In this document: piece by piece, positions 26,257 through 36,251 of the stretch
Numbering within the stretch: the stretch's first letter is position 1
Layout: every line of letters starts with the position of its first letter
NCBI RefSeq assembly: GCF_000211855.2
Contig: NC_015638.1
Location: 3,073,001 to 3,137,000, forward strand
Direction: 5' to 3'
DNA from: Lacinutrix sp. 5H-3-7-4
GTDB taxonomy: Bacteria; Bacteroidota; Bacteroidia; Flavobacteriales; Flavobacteriaceae
Length of the DNA stretch: 64,000 nucleotides
Program-made: the position numbers and the translations under genes
Notes under the pieces: model-generated
Told to the model about the DNA's origin: nothing
What the model saw: only the letters and a program-made list of their open reading frames with translations
Databases searched by the model: none

Positions 26257-26814
26257 TTATTCTTGATCATCTAAAGGTAAAAGTATACCATTATAACTTC
26301 CTGAAATTTCGGTACCATCATGTCTTAAAAAGTTAAAACTTAAAGTTAAATTATCTGTAGAATAATTAGTAACCGTAATACTACCTTGGGTAACCTCTAA
26401 ATTCTCATCACTACCACTTTTATAAAATTGACTAAAACCATTTTCGTATTCAGAATTTATAACGTCACCATCTACAATAAATTCTAAATTTGATATTTCA
26501 GTTAAATCATAAGTGACATTAGATGTCAAATCTGAATGGTTTATTCTAGCCGTAAAGTAATCTACATTGTTAAGTATAGTACCGCTATAAGATGCTTCAA
26601 TTTCTGCTTGTATTTTATTTGTTAAGCTTAAAAATATCGAATTATTTAATGTAGGTTCAACAATTGCTGTACTCATTTCAAAATCTGAATCGCCTACAGT
26701 TATTTTATTTGTTATTGTAGTATTGTTTTCATTTGAGTTATTATCATCATCTGATGAACAAGATGCAAAAACGATTACTAATAGACTTAAGTATAAAATT
26801 TTTAATGTTTTCAT
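26257..26814 (-). CDS. Lipoprotein of unknown function, 185 aa
   Basis: The signal peptide ends at a lipobox with Cys19 (VFASC), followed by SSDDDN, again an acidic surface-export signal. The mature part is rich in Asn, Thr and Ser with alternating hydrophobic residues, ending GTEISGSYNGILLPLDDQE, which suggests an all-beta domain. I recognise no specific family. It is single, with its own terminator region on the low-coordinate side. Confidence 0.75.
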   Translation of the reverse strand: MKTLKILYLSLLVIVFASCSSDDDNNSNENNTTITNKITVGDSDFEMSTAIVEPTLNNSIFLSLTNKIQAEIEASYSGTILNNVDYFTARINHSDLTSNVTYDLTEISNLEFIVDGDVINSEYENGFSQFYKSGSDENLEVTQGSITVTNYSTDNLTLSFNFLRHDGTEISGSYNGILLPLDDQE

Positions 26815-26837
26815 TTTTTTTTATTTTTTAAAAGTTG

Positions 26838-26868
26838 AAAAGCACCTTATAAGCAAGGTGCTTTTTTA
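26838..26868 (-). terminator. Terminator of the T9SS cargo gene
   Basis: AAAAGCACCTT pairs with AAGGTGCTTTT around a 6-nt loop, 12 bp beyond the stop at 26880. Confidence 0.75.
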
Positions 26869-26879
26869 ATTAATACGTA

Positions 26880-29414
26880 TTAGTTTTTAATAAACTTTTT
26901 AATGCTCTCTCCGTTATCAGATTTAATATTTATAAAATATAAACCTGCATTTAAAGCAGACACGTCTAATCCGTTAGAAAATGCTTCTTTTTGTTTAATT
27001 ATTTGTCCATTTACATTATAAATTGTTATTGAGTCTATTCTGTTATCCGATTTTATAAACAATCTATCATTTACTGGATTAGGATATAATTTTATTGAAT
27101 TTGTATTTAAAGAAATAGCATCAACACTTAATGTAGAATTGTACTCGTAAGCTCCTAAATCTATCGTAGTGTTAAAAATTCTTGTAATACCCGCTAAATC
27201 TAAATCGCCAAATAAAGCTTCATCGTAGTAAGCGTTATCTCCTTGATCAACAATATAATTTGAAGCTGATGTTGGTTTGTATTCTGCGTCTAAATTTAAA
27301 TTATCTGTTGCTGGATCTAAAGTGGTTAGGTTAGTCGTTGAAAACGTTCCATAAGTTCCAGCGTTTGACGGAACATTTGCAATAGCATTTCTAATAAACA
27401 CATCGTAATGCTCGTCTAACCCATTAGAAATATCTCTAGTGGCTGCTGTACCATTAACAGTATTCTGCCAAAAAATAGTATTATTAATATTAAGGTTTAC
27501 ACTTCCATTACCTGATGCCGTTATAGAATTGCCATAAGTACCATTATAATCGTTATTAACAAACGTACTATTATTAATTACAACATCTAATGTGCTTCCG
27601 TTATTCCAATCTTCTCTGTAAATATCTAAGGCTGTAATATTTATATCGTTATCTGCTACCAAGACATTTGCCCAACGTGTAAAAATATAACCGTTTGTAC
27701 TATCAGAGACTAAGAGAACCAATCCCATATTAACAATGGTGTTATTTATAAACTTGGTGTTTTCAATTAGTAATCCTTGATTAAACTTTCTAATTTTTAG
27801 TAAATACCCATTAGAATAGTTATTTCTAAATACCGAATTTTTAATTTTTAAGTTATTAGCATTTAAATTATTTGGTATAAATATCACACCGTTTTCCTCT
27901 ACTCCACCAGATTGTGAAGTATCGTAAATGTTTTCAAAAATAATACCATCAAAAGTGACGTTGCTTGTTCTTAATTCAAATAATCGTTCTGCATTATCTG
28001 TTTTGTTCGATGAGAAATCACCATCAATATCATCACCATTAATATCACCTGTAAAAATAGTAGCATTTGTAGTATGAATAGCTGTTAAAACTCTATCAGC
28101 TAGAGTCGTTTCGGTTCCTGCAAAACCTCCAATAATATCTACTTCGTTTGTACTAACGGCTATTGGTGTGTTTTTATCTGCTAATGTATAGGTTCCTTTT
28201 GCTACCCAAACAGCATCATTTAAATTGGTAAGTGCTAAAGCGTCCGTTACGTTTGTAAAAGCATCTGTCCATGAACTTCCATCGTTGGCGCCTGTTGCAT
28301 TTGCATCTACATAATACACTGAAGGAATACAATTTTCGCTATAACTTGCTTGACCATCTTTAGTCCAACCTACATTATACAGACCAGTGTTTGCTGGTGG
28401 TGAAAAGCCTGCATCTACCTGAATACAATTTAAACTTGGATTATTATAAGCTTTCATATAGATGAAATTGCTATTATTTCCGTTAGAGATTAATAAGGTA
28501 TCTAATAAACTATTTTCATGACAAAACAATTCATCAACATTTGTATTTAAACGTATATCTAAACTTGTTAAGTTATTGAAACCAGCATGCAAACGTGTTA
28601 ATGATAAGTTATTACTCACGTCTATAGTAGTTAAGCTATTATTAGGAACATCTAAACGTGTTAAATTTATAAAGGCTTCTATACCTGTTAAATCTGCAAT
28701 ACCAATACCGTTCATAATTAACTCGGTAGTAGCTTGTGCTTCAGCCATTGTAATTTCAGTATCATTATTTAAATTGATACTACTATCGTTTACTAAAAAA
28801 CTTTTAAAATTGGCATCTGGAATGTTTACAGTTTGGTTTAACGCAGCACAATCGTCGCCATAAACTGCCGTATTACCTTTGGTCCAACCTTGGCTGTATA
28901 TTCCGGCATCTGCAGGCGGCGTAAAACCAGCATCTTTTTGAATGCATGATAAACTATTTCCATAGGCTTTCATATAGCTAAAGTTGCTGTTATTACCGTT
29001 GGCAATGTTTAATTCATATAACACACCATTGTTATGACATTGTATATCTGTAATTGATGTATTTGCGCTAATATCCAAGGTTTCAATTTGATTAGCAGCA
29101 CAGTGTAAACGTGTTAATGCTAGGTTATTACCTACATCTAAAGACGTTAAATTATTATTGTAACAATCTAATCGTGTAATGTTTATAAATTCTTCTATTC
29201 CTGTTAAATCTGAAATTGACAAACCATTAATTAATAATTCACCTGAAAAAGCTTGTGCTTCAGCAACTGATATTTCAGAGTCACCATTTGTATTAATAGC
29301 TGGATCTCCAACAAGATACGCTTTAAAATTAGCATCGGGAATGTTTATTTGTGCATGTATGCTACACCATGCAGTCGCTATTAAAAAAGAAAATAAGAGT
29401 AAAGTTTTTTTCAT
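26880..29414 (-). CDS. T9SS-secreted protein with duplicated LRR module and beta-helix
   Basis: The protein has 844 residues: signal peptide 1-21; two tandem copies of a roughly 170-residue module (about 23-190 and 196-363), each starting NIPDANFK, carrying LRR-like turns (TSLDVGNNLALTRLHC) and ending GWTKxxxASY/AVY...C; then a right-handed beta-helix region (about 368-720: SSWTDAFTNVTDAL, ATIFTGDINGDDID) rich in Asn and Thr; then a Por secretion tail (about 770-844: LYPNPVNDRLFIKS, GLYFINIKSDNGESIKKFIK). It should be secreted by the type IX system and held at the surface, perhaps for adhesion or polysaccharide binding. Confidence 0.88.
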   Translation of the reverse strand: MKKTLLLFSFLIATAWCSIHAQINIPDANFKAYLVGDPAINTNGDSEISVAEAQAFSGELLINGLSISDLTGIEEFINITRLDCYNNNLTSLDVGNNLALTRLHCAANQIETLDISANTSITDIQCHNNGVLYELNIANGNNSNFSYMKAYGNSLSCIQKDAGFTPPADAGIYSQGWTKGNTAVYGDDCAALNQTVNIPDANFKSFLVNDSSINLNNDTEITMAEAQATTELIMNGIGIADLTGIEAFINLTRLDVPNNSLTTIDVSNNLSLTRLHAGFNNLTSLDIRLNTNVDELFCHENSLLDTLLISNGNNSNFIYMKAYNNPSLNCIQVDAGFSPPANTGLYNVGWTKDGQASYSENCIPSVYYVDANATGANDGSSWTDAFTNVTDALALTNLNDAVWVAKGTYTLADKNTPIAVSTNEVDIIGGFAGTETTLADRVLTAIHTTNATIFTGDINGDDIDGDFSSNKTDNAERLFELRTSNVTFDGIIFENIYDTSQSGGVEENGVIFIPNNLNANNLKIKNSVFRNNYSNGYLLKIRKFNQGLLIENTKFINNTIVNMGLVLLVSDSTNGYIFTRWANVLVADNDINITALDIYREDWNNGSTLDVVINNSTFVNNDYNGTYGNSITASGNGSVNLNINNTIFWQNTVNGTAATRDISNGLDEHYDVFIRNAIANVPSNAGTYGTFSTTNLTTLDPATDNLNLDAEYKPTSASNYIVDQGDNAYYDEALFGDLDLAGITRIFNTTIDLGAYEYNSTLSVDAISLNTNSIKLYPNPVNDRLFIKSDNRIDSITIYNVNGQIIKQKEAFSNGLDVSALNAGLYFINIKSDNGESIKKFIKN

Positions 29415-29541
29415 TGTAATTGAGATTAATATTCAACAACAAAATAACTGCACTTTTGAAGGTTTTCAATTTGCTTTTTTCTGAATAGCTCTAATTTCTT
29501 TCTGAATGATTTATAAAGATTATTTTTACACTAAATATTAT

Positions 29542-29570
29542 AAAAAAAGCCTGCTTAAATAAGCAGACTT
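29542..29570 (-). terminator. Terminator of the gene at 29602
   Basis: On the minus strand AAGTCTGCTTA pairs with TAAGCAGGCTT (one G-T pair), followed by a T-run. Confidence 0.8.
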
Positions 29571-29601
29571 AAAAAACTATGGGTTATTAGCGCATTTTTA
29601 A

Positions 29602-30819
29602 TTATTCGCAATTCATTTTTTGTCCGTAAGGCATTTGACCGTGAATAACACCACCAAATTGTGAGCTACCATAGCCGCTACCATTGTACTGTTGCTTGAT
29701 TAAAAATCCTTGTAAATAGCAATCGTTATTTTTATTTTTTTCTGTGAATGCACCTTTTATCCAACGGTATAAAATACGACCTGTGTATTTGTTTTTTACA
29801 ATACTCCAGTCGTTAGATTCTATATTTAACTTTAGAAGTTTTGCACCATCTTTTGCAATGGTTTTAGATACATTTTCTTTAGCAAAACTCACTAATGATG
29901 TATTACTATTCATGCTACCTACTTTTGGCATTTTTATAGCATCCATAGTTGATTTTGCAGCTGCATCATAATTTGCTTTTAACGTGGCTTCAAATTCTTT
30001 TACAATTGGTTTTGCTTTTTCTAACCACTCTACATGAAATTGTTGTTCGCCTTTACCAATAACGTTTAAAATAGTAATATCTTTTTCGTGCATATATGAT
30101 GGTACGTTAAATGCGTGTCCGCCTTGGTGCGATGCAGCATAAATAACAAAAACATCGTCTGCAATTAACATTCCTCTTACTAAAATTGGCATGCCTGTAC
30201 CAAACTCTAAAGTTTGCGATCGGTCTGCTCCAACTTTGGTTGTAAACATTCCTGAAACCAACTCATAACCAACATAACCTTCTGGTGACATGGCTACTAG
30301 TTCTGGTGTTGTTAAAAAGCGTAACCATGCATAATCTGGATCTTGTGCAGGCAATAAATCTACATTATCGCCCATGTCTGTCATTTGGCGTCTTAATTTT
30401 ACACGATCAACACCAACTGCGCTCATGCCTTTTGTCATTGCAAATGGATACGACATGTATAAAAACTCATCACTTACTGAATTTTCAGATTTTGGCTTAT
30501 TAGCGTCTGCTTCTTGTTGCTTTTTTTCAAGATATTTTTGATAGTATAAATCTTGCTTTGCCTGGTCGTTTGGATATTTTTTGGCTAATTCTGCTTTAAA
30601 TTCTTCATCGGTATATTCTGTTTTTGATGAATTTTCAGTTGAAGAATTGCCAACCATTCCTGAAGCGTTTTCAGATTTTGAAGATGTACTGCTCGTTTCT
30701 TTTTTATCTAACTTCTTCTCTACTGCTGCTTTGGCTTTCTTTTTTAGCATTTTACCAAATTGAGCATGAGAGACGTTATAGCATAATGCCAAAACGAATA
30801 ATAGAACTATTTTTTTCAT
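29602..30819 (-). CDS. Secreted protein of unknown function, 405 aa
   Basis: The signal peptide (1-19, ends SHA) is followed by a Lys/Ser-rich, coiled-coil-prone stretch (about 22-115, with KKKAKAAVEKKLDKKE and a YPNDQAKQDLYYQKYLEKKQ helix). A globular part follows, with an all-beta texture and segments such as GHAFNVPSYMHEKDITIL. The C-terminus has GFLIKQQYNGSGYGSSQFGG. I recognise no family. It lies downstream of the LytTR regulator on the same strand with a 113-bp gap and may be a target or partner of that system, which is inference. Confidence 0.65.
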   Translation of the reverse strand: MKKIVLLFVLALCYNVSHAQFGKMLKKKAKAAVEKKLDKKETSSTSSKSENASGMVGNSSTENSSKTEYTDEEFKAELAKKYPNDQAKQDLYYQKYLEKKQQEADANKPKSENSVSDEFLYMSYPFAMTKGMSAVGVDRVKLRRQMTDMGDNVDLLPAQDPDYAWLRFLTTPELVAMSPEGYVGYELVSGMFTTKVGADRSQTLEFGTGMPILVRGMLIADDVFVIYAASHQGGHAFNVPSYMHEKDITILNVIGKGEQQFHVEWLEKAKPIVKEFEATLKANYDAAAKSTMDAIKMPKVGSMNSNTSLVSFAKENVSKTIAKDGAKLLKLNIESNDWSIVKNKYTGRILYRWIKGAFTEKNKNNDCYLQGFLIKQQYNGSGYGSSQFGGVIHGQMPYGQKMNCE

Positions 30820-30932
30820 AAGAATTGTGTTTAATAGACTTCAAAATAAAGCACATAACCACTATTCTTAATTTGGTTTTTTCTGAAAATGATGATTTTT
30901 TTTCTGAAGGAATTTCAAAAACTTCAAATAAA

Positions 30933-31685
30933 TCACATAAACGTTTCCTTAATTACTTCAAGAAACTGATCGCGTTTCGATTTTGAAATTGGGATGCGTT
31001 TTTGGTTATTCATTAATAAATAATCGCCATCATCCTTAACTAATTCATCAACATATTTTAAGTTAATTAAATACGAACGATGACATTTAAAAAACATCGC
31101 GTTACGCTCTAATTGATCAACAAAATGCTTTAATGGCTTGCAAATGGTTTTTTGTTTACCATCCATAAGTTGTACGTTGGTATACATACCATCGGCTTCA
31201 AAATAAACAATATCATTATGCGATGCGAACATGATGCCTTTTGGGATTTCTAAAGCAATTTTGTCCATTGAAAGTTGCTTTAACGAATCGCGTAACTTAT
31301 TTAATTGGTCATTTAAATTGTTGGCTTTTATCGCTTCTTCAGCTTTTGTTACTGCTTCTTTTAACTCGTTGGTATCAACTGGTTTTAACAGATAATCTAC
31401 AGCCGACAGTTTGAAAGCTTCAATCGCATATTGATTGTATGCCGTAACGAAAATGATTTTAAAATCGATTTGGTTTGGAAAGTATTCTAAAATATCTAAT
31501 CCAGACTGATTAGGCATTTCAATATCTAAAAATACAACGTTTGGTTTACTGGTTTTTATTAAATCGACACCAGATGCTAAATCTTGCGCTTCTTCAATGC
31601 TAGTAATACTTGCGCAATGTTCGGTTAATAGGTTTGATAGTAAATGTCTGGCGCGTTTTTCGTCGTCTATAATTATCGCTTTCAT
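30933..31685 (-). CDS. LytTR-family response regulator
   Basis: This 250-residue protein has a receiver domain (1-120; acidic pair Asp7-Asp8, phosphoacceptor Asp54 in VFLDIEMPN, Lys in YLLKPVD) and a LytTR DNA-binding domain (about 145-248; MFFKCHRSYLINL, RIPISKSKRDQF). It is the partner of the kinase encoded just upstream: the kinase stop is 3 bp from its ATG. LytTR proteins bind pairs of 9-bp repeats upstream of exopolysaccharide or stress genes; the target here is not visible. Confidence 0.95.
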   Translation of the reverse strand: MKAIIIDDEKRARHLLSNLLTEHCASITSIEEAQDLASGVDLIKTSKPNVVFLDIEMPNQSGLDILEYFPNQIDFKIIFVTAYNQYAIEAFKLSAVDYLLKPVDTNELKEAVTKAEEAIKANNLNDQLNKLRDSLKQLSMDKIALEIPKGIMFASHNDIVYFEADGMYTNVQLMDGKQKTICKPLKHFVDQLERNAMFFKCHRSYLINLKYVDELVKDDGDYLLMNNQKRIPISKSKRDQFLEVIKETFM

Positions 31686-31688
31686 ATC

Positions 31689-34592
31689 TTAATGTATTGG
31701 CATGGTGATAACCACTTTTGTACCTGCAGCTACGTCGTTTTCGTCATACAAATCGTTGGTAGTTATGGCTATATCACGCTTTAATTTGTTTTTATAAAGA
31801 TGCACACGTTCTTCGTTAGCTTTAGTAGCAAACGGTTTGTGCTGTTGGTTTGGTCGTTTTAATTTTTCGGATTGTGCGCGACCAATGCCGTTATCTTTAA
31901 CTGTAATTTCTAATTTATTTTGCTGAATAATTTTAGCTTTAATATGTAATTTTCGGTCACTTAATTTGTGTAACAATCCGTGTTTTAAAGCATTTTCAAC
32001 ATACGGCTGAATGAATAATGACGGCACTTTTATTTGTTTTGTTTTTAACTGATTATCGATAGTAATCTTATATTCCAATTCGTCTTCAAAACGCACTTTT
32101 TCTAATTCTAAATACAATTTTAAAGCATTTAATTCTTCTTCTAAAGTAATTTCGTTTTGCTGACTATAGTCTAAGTACATGCGAATTAAGCGGCTAAACT
32201 TCACTAAATAAGAGCTTGCCAATTCCTTTTCATTAGAAATGATATAATCTTGAATAGAATTTAAAGCATTAAATATAAAATGCGGATTCATTTGCGAACG
32301 TAAATTTTCTAACCTTAAATTGGTTATTTTTTTATCGGTTAAAATTCTATCAATTTCTGCAATGCGTTGTACTTCTTTTTGTTGTAATCGCCATCTAAAA
32401 TATAACCAAACTAAACCTATTATTGTTGCTATAACTAAACCATAAAACCAATAGGTTTCCCAAAATGGTTTAGCAATTATAAAGGTTATTGGTGTAGCAA
32501 AAACAGCTTGTTTAGCACTTAAATTTTGGGCTTTTAACTCAAAAGTATATGTGCCACTAGACAAACTATTAAAGTTTACAAAGTGAGTGTTTACAGGTAA
32601 ATTTTGCCAGCTTGTATCAATTTCTTTTACACGATATTGGTAATTAACATGTTGATTAGATTGAAATCCGTTAGAATTAAAAGCTAGTCCTATTTTATTA
32701 TAATTATGAGGTAATTTATAGTTGTTTTTAACTACAGTATCACGATCGTTAATTTTTATAGCTTCTACCCTAACTTTAGCAGTTTTTAAATCTTTGAACA
32801 AGGTACCCGATTTTGGCAAAGTATAAAATGCTTTAGGCAAGTTTACAATAATTTGATTTTGAAGAATTAAAAAATCATTAACTGCTGTATTTAAACCATC
32901 TTGCGCACTTAATGATTTAAGCTGATGTGTTTTTGTATGATATTGAAATAACCCAGCATCAGTTGAAATCCATAACACTAAACCATCGGCATAAATGGCA
33001 TTAATTTGAAGATTTTCAGGAAGCTTTATTCCTGAAGGTTTTAGCGTATTGTTTTCGTATTTTAATAATCCATTGTGTTGGGTTGCAACCCAAACTGTTC
33101 CGTTAGTTTTAGTTAGGGTATTAACCAGTAAACTTTTAGAATTGAAGGTAATTTCTTCTGCATTAAATGTTTGGGTATTGTATTTGTAAAGTCCATCGAT
33201 ATACGATACAAATAAATGATTATTAGAAACCACCGAAGCTTTTACACGACTTTCTTTTAGAATTTGTTGTTTAGGATTATTAAACGGATTTTTATATACA
33301 ATTCCTTGACGATAATTACCATAAAACAAGGTATTAACATCTATTTTAGAAAATGTTTTAGCAACTGAAAATTGGTTATTTACGTCTAAAATTTCATCAT
33401 TTTTTAGATTAACTACAAACGATTCTGAAGCATTAATACTTACTATAAGTTTTTCGCTTTGCGCATCAAAAAAAAGTTTTCCGATGATTTTTTTTCCTGG
33501 TAATTGCAGTGTTTTTGTTAGCTGATTGTGATTGTAAAACAGTAATTTACCATCATTGGTTCCTAAAACAAATTGATTGTTTTGTAATGCTAAAGACGCT
33601 GTTATTTTAGCGTCTATAAATTCTAAACTTGTACGTCTAACATTAAGATTTGGAACTACAAACACGCCGTTATCTAGTGTTGTAAACCAATAATTATTAT
33701 TAAAATCTACTTGAACATCGGTAATAGATTCTGTTTTAAAAAGTTGTTCTTTAAACGTGAAAATTTCATTTTCAAAACGATAAACAAACACACCAGAACT
33801 GGTTAAAAACCAATACTCATTTTCAATATTTAAAACATTATAAAAAATTTCGTTTTTTAATCTAGCAGGTGTTATTACTTTTTTTGATGTGTTTTTGGTT
33901 TTATCTATTCTATAAATAAGATTTCCACTAGAACTCTTATATGTAAAAAAAACAATGTTTTTAAAGGCAAAAATTCTTGGTGATTGTATACGATTACTAC
34001 TTGTGATTTCAAGTATTTTTGTATCTGTATTACTATCAAATTTGTATAATCGATGACGCTCTAAATCGCCTTCAAAATTGATTACAAATGTGTAGTTATT
34101 GTTACCATCTTTAGCATTAGTAATACACATGCCTTTAAACACTTCGGTAACTTTTTTGGTGCTTTTATCAATATCAAAAATGCCAATAACGGTAAATAAA
34201 CGTATGCTGTTTTCTAGTATTTCAAAATTTGCTAATTGTCCATTTACCAATTTACTAGCATCATAAAATAGCTTTAAGCTACTGTTTTCAACATAAAATA
34301 ATTGCCCGTAAATATTGTTGCACCAAAGTCGGTTTTTAGCATCAAATTTTAACTGAAAAAGAGAATTTCCTCTTTGTTTAGGATGACTAAAGTGTTTGTA
34401 GTTTTTTCCGTTATAGCGGTATAAACCTTTGTCTGCAGCTAACCAAATGTAGTGTTGTTGGTCTTCTATTACATCATAAAACTCAACATCTGGAAGTTTA
34501 GAAACATTAGACATAGGCACAAAAACAGGATTTTGCGCTTGTACCAAACAAATGTTTATTAAAAATAGTATGTAAATAATAAAACGAGACAT
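31689..34592 (-). CDS. Sensor histidine kinase with periplasmic beta-propeller (LytS type)
   Basis: This 967-residue protein has a signal peptide (1-19), a large periplasmic two-component propeller region (repeats such as YIWLAADKGLYRYNGKNY, NNYWFTTLDNGVFV, TVWVATQHNGLLKYENN), a Y_Y_Y domain (about 635-700), one membrane helix (about 712-732), and a His_kinase domain with MNPHFIFNALNS (His771) and N-box PYVENALKHG (Asn867). The architecture is that of hybrid-like Bacteroidota sensors of polysaccharides, but the partner is a LytTR regulator and no AraC domain is fused. Tight operon with the regulator. Confidence 0.95.
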   Translation of the reverse strand: MSRFIIYILFLINICLVQAQNPVFVPMSNVSKLPDVEFYDVIEDQQHYIWLAADKGLYRYNGKNYKHFSHPKQRGNSLFQLKFDAKNRLWCNNIYGQLFYVENSSLKLFYDASKLVNGQLANFEILENSIRLFTVIGIFDIDKSTKKVTEVFKGMCITNAKDGNNNYTFVINFEGDLERHRLYKFDSNTDTKILEITSSNRIQSPRIFAFKNIVFFTYKSSSGNLIYRIDKTKNTSKKVITPARLKNEIFYNVLNIENEYWFLTSSGVFVYRFENEIFTFKEQLFKTESITDVQVDFNNNYWFTTLDNGVFVVPNLNVRRTSLEFIDAKITASLALQNNQFVLGTNDGKLLFYNHNQLTKTLQLPGKKIIGKLFFDAQSEKLIVSINASESFVVNLKNDEILDVNNQFSVAKTFSKIDVNTLFYGNYRQGIVYKNPFNNPKQQILKESRVKASVVSNNHLFVSYIDGLYKYNTQTFNAEEITFNSKSLLVNTLTKTNGTVWVATQHNGLLKYENNTLKPSGIKLPENLQINAIYADGLVLWISTDAGLFQYHTKTHQLKSLSAQDGLNTAVNDFLILQNQIIVNLPKAFYTLPKSGTLFKDLKTAKVRVEAIKINDRDTVVKNNYKLPHNYNKIGLAFNSNGFQSNQHVNYQYRVKEIDTSWQNLPVNTHFVNFNSLSSGTYTFELKAQNLSAKQAVFATPITFIIAKPFWETYWFYGLVIATIIGLVWLYFRWRLQQKEVQRIAEIDRILTDKKITNLRLENLRSQMNPHFIFNALNSIQDYIISNEKELASSYLVKFSRLIRMYLDYSQQNEITLEEELNALKLYLELEKVRFEDELEYKITIDNQLKTKQIKVPSLFIQPYVENALKHGLLHKLSDRKLHIKAKIIQQNKLEITVKDNGIGRAQSEKLKRPNQQHKPFATKANEERVHLYKNKLKRDIAITTNDLYDENDVAAGTKVVITMPIH

Positions 34593-34674
34593 AGTGACTG
34601 ATAAACAAAATTAATATTTAATCACATATTCTGTTTTATTTTTTTCTGTAGGTCTGTCTTTTTTTTCTAAACAA

Positions 34675-34705
34675 AAAACGCAACCTATAGAGGTTGCGCT
34701 TTTCT
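34675..34705 (-). terminator. Terminator of the DUF4870 gene
   Basis: CGCAACCT and AGGTTGCG (8-bp perfect stem, loop ATAG) followed by a T-run on the minus strand. Confidence 0.85.
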
Positions 34706-34724
34706 TTATCTAATAATCACTTTT

Positions 34725-35063
34725 TCAACTAACAAAATTATAAGATAAGGGATAAGATGGATTTTCTCCATTACTAGCTTTTATTGCATTTATTATTGGA
34801 AATATTATAGAAAAAAGTCCTAATATTATAAAGCCAAGTATGCCTAAACCAAATAATAAAATTAAAGGTATACAGATAATACAGTTTACAATTAAGCTTA
34901 ATTGAAAATTAATAATTTTCTTGCCATGACTGTCTATCTCGTAATTTTCGTCTTTTTTTGTTGCCCAAATAATTAGAGGAACTATTAAACCTCCAAAGCC
35001 AGTAATTACTGTAAGTAATTGGCTTAAATGGGTTATAACAACTAATTGTCTATCGTTTTGCAT
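34725..35063 (-). CDS. DUF4870 domain-containing membrane protein
   Basis: This 112-residue protein has three membrane segments. The N-terminus (LVVITHLSQLLTVITGFGGLIVPLIIW) and the later ISHGKKIINFQLSL-like part (here DSHGKKIINFQLSLIVN) are diagnostic of DUF4870 (TIC20-like small membrane proteins). The function is unknown. It is monocistronic, with a terminator just after the stop. Confidence 0.9.
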   Translation of the reverse strand: MQNDRQLVVITHLSQLLTVITGFGGLIVPLIIWATKKDENYEIDSHGKKIINFQLSLIVNCIICIPLILLFGLGILGFIILGLFSIIFPIINAIKASNGENPSYPLSYNFVS

Positions 35064-35190
35064 TTTTTTTTGATTTAATACTGAAAAAAATCCAGTTGAT
35101 TGATTGATACTTATATGACGCAGAACAATAACAATTGTTACATTTTTTATAAAGAATTTATTAATTTAAATAGAAAAATACCAAAATGTA

Positions 35191-35607
35191 TTAATGTGGT
35201 AATTTATTTCTTAAAACACCATATATAAAAGTACCTAAAAGCGCTCCTAAAATAAGCACTAGTATACTAGGCAATAAACTTCCTAGAAGTACAAACATTG
35301 GTCCTGGACATGCACCAGCTAGCGCCCAACCTAATCCAAAAAGAATACCTCCTAATAAATATCGCGTTACACCTTTTTCTTTTGGTGGAATGTTAATAGT
35401 ATGACCACTAAAATCTTTTGATTGATTATATTTCAAATATTTTACTACTATAATACCTAACACGATTGCAGATCCAATAATGCCATACATGTGGAAACTT
35501 TTAAACTGAAACATTTCGTAGATACGAAACCATGAGGCTACTTCAGACTTTATAAATAATATTCCTAAGAATAAACCTATACTAAAAAACGATAAAAAAC
35601 TTTTCAT
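35191..35607 (-). CDS. YeeE/YedE family sulfur transporter, second half
   Basis: This 138-residue membrane protein (four helices) has the YeeE/YedE signature GLGWALAGACPGPMFVLLG with a central Cys (GACPGP). The neighbouring gene at 35681 encodes the partner half with its own Cys motif (GGCTSGH). Together they correspond to the two halves of a full-length YeeE/TsuA-type thiosulfate or sulfide-species channel, split over two genes. The gap is 73 bp. Substrate inferred from the adjacent persulfide genes. Confidence 0.88.
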   Translation of the reverse strand: MKSFLSFFSIGLFLGILFIKSEVASWFRIYEMFQFKSFHMYGIIGSAIVLGIIVVKYLKYNQSKDFSGHTINIPPKEKGVTRYLLGGILFGLGWALAGACPGPMFVLLGSLLPSILVLILGALLGTFIYGVLRNKLPH

Positions 35608-35680
35608 TTGCTATATATTATAACTTTTAGGTTGTTGAAACCTAATTAATAAACTACCTCTTTTTACAAGTTTAGTTTTG

Positions 35681-36235
35681 TTAAAAAATTAAAGGAAATA
35701 TTAAATGAACCATTATTAAGCCTCCAACAAAAAAACCTATAACAGCTATTAAAGATGGTAACTGTAAATTACTTATACCAGAAATTGCATGTCCAGAAGT
35801 ACAGCCACCAGCGTAACGTGCACCAAAGCCAACTAAAAAACCACCTATTAACAAAATAGAGAAACCTTTAACAGTTAACATATGCTCTGTGCTAAAAATT
35901 TCTGAAGGTAAAAAAGCAGTATTTGTACTAGTAATCCCTAATTCTTGTAATTGTAAAACAACATCATTATTAATTTGAGGTGCTGTAGGAGATAAAAATT
36001 GCAAAGCTATATAACCGCCAACAATTACGCCCAAAACGATATATAAATTCCAGGTTTGTTTTTTCCAATCGAATTTAAAAAAATCCACAAATTTTCCTGC
36101 ACCACCTATAGAACACATGGTTCTTAAATTAGAAGACATACCAAATTTTTTACCTGTTTTTAAAAGTAAAAACATAGTTAAGGTTATAAGCGGACCTGCC
36201 ACATACCATGGCCAAGTATTATATATTAAATCCAT
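35681..36235 (-). CDS. YeeE/YedE family sulfur transporter, first half
   Basis: The protein has 184 residues and four to five helices. It has the conserved FGARYAGGCTSGHAISG motif (Cys near 147), which in TsuA lines the thiosulfate path. It is the first gene of a two-gene unit with the 138-aa partner. Its promoter has a TATATTTG -7 element (36259-36252) and a Crp-type dyad at 36281-36296, the same arrangement as upstream of tauE and the persulfide dioxygenase gene. Confidence 0.9.
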   Translation of the reverse strand: MDLIYNTWPWYVAGPLITLTMFLLLKTGKKFGMSSNLRTMCSIGGAGKFVDFFKFDWKKQTWNLYIVLGVIVGGYIALQFLSPTAPQINNDVVLQLQELGITSTNTAFLPSEIFSTEHMLTVKGFSILLIGGFLVGFGARYAGGCTSGHAISGISNLQLPSLIAVIGFFVGGLIMVHLIFPLIF

Positions 36236-36251
36236 TAAATTATTTTTTATG

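Noticed and set aside
28576-29484. Plus-strand ORFs opposite the T9SS cargo
   Set aside because: They mirror the duplicated LRR modules in antisense and so look repeated, but have no protein-like features.
35127-35142. Further dyad ATAAC-AATT-GTTACA upstream of the DUF4870 gene
   Set aside because: Two mismatches in the left half-site and no TAnnTTTG element at the 22-bp distance seen in the other three promoters; I do not count it as part of the sulfur regulon.
35629-35648. Inverted repeat TTAGGTT / AAACCTAA between the two yeeE genes
   Set aside because: No T-run on the minus strand and low GC; too weak to call as terminator or operator.
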